Shown here: positions 63,985 to 64,000 of the stretch, in pieces
Position numbering within the stretch: position 1 is the stretch's first letter
Layout: every line of letters begins with the position of its first letter
From: Stutzerimonas stutzeri
GTDB lineage: Bacteria > Pseudomonadota > Gammaproteobacteria > Pseudomonadales > Pseudomonadaceae
Direction of reading: 5' to 3'
Assembly (NCBI RefSeq): GCF_018138085.1
Contig: NZ_CP073105.1
Coordinates: forward strand, 1,736,001-1,800,000
DNA: 64,000 nt
Made by a program: the position numbers and the translations under genes
Notes under the pieces: model-generated
What the model was told of the DNA's origin: nothing
What the model saw: only the letters and a program-made list of their open reading frames with translations
Database searches by the model: none

Positions 63985-64000
63985 GCGGTTTCATCCACGA

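Overview
The window is a GC-rich chromosomal segment of a polar-flagellated gamma-proteobacterium, most likely the Pseudomonas stutzeri group (Stutzerimonas). This rests on recognised gene content and order: a fliE-to-cheW flagellar/chemotaxis block with flhF, fleN, motC, motD, parC and parP; a Pseudomonas-type PlsB; an etf locus with a PsrA-type operator; and REP-like intergenic repeats. No sequence comparison was run. I saw no tRNA, rRNA, CRISPR array, prophage or insertion sequence.

Layout. (1) 1-4617: copper resistance, with a copZ-like / DUF411 / copA operon on the minus strand and copR-copS on the plus strand. The divergent interval holds a MerR/CueR-type operator and a CopR-type box. 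(2) 4766-15809: mixed housekeeping and hypothetical genes: a hemolysin III protein, DUF4197, a TerB-like protein, plsB, an isochorismatase-fold protein with Ser in place of the catalytic Cys, a YdhR-like protein, a GldA/GldF/GldG-type ABC exporter and a cold-shock protein. (3) 16023-19864: etfQO and etfBA, diverging around one PsrA-type box. (4) 19991-29872: a periplasmic binding protein, a DUF4398 lipoprotein with an OmpA-like lipoprotein, a MocR-type regulator, a CHASE4-PAS-GGDEF-EAL protein, pyrF, an NADP-dependent reductase and an SDR. (5) 29918-32028: two REP-type arrays in opposite orientation around a benE-like transporter, then a heptanucleotide tract. (6) 32126-47616: fliEFGHIJ, an hsbA-hsbR-hptB partner-switching/phosphorelay trio, then fliKLMNOPQR and flhB. 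(7) 47637-48626: a second repeat zone and sodC, which separate flhB from flhA. (8) 48862-63984: flhA, flhF, fleN, fliA, cheYZAB, motCD, parC, parP, cheW, a DUF2802 protein, a rhodanese and a truncated FlhB-like protein.

How it works together. The block from fliE onward encodes the MS ring, C ring, export gate and ATPase, hook-length control, polar placement and number control (FlhF/FleN), sigma-28, the chemotaxis core, a second stator pair and the polar array-positioning pair ParC/ParP. Sigma-54-like elements precede fliE, fliK, fliL and flhA. The HptB-HsbR-HsbA trio would couple phosphorelay signalling to flagellar gene expression.

The most unusual signals are these. Two matching direct repeats of seven CCTCCAG units bound the fliE-flhB module. 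CheA carries three copies of an acidic helical motif beside a ParC/ParP system. A DUF2802 protein has a SwrB-like layout. An FlhB C-domain homologue lacks the NPTH site.
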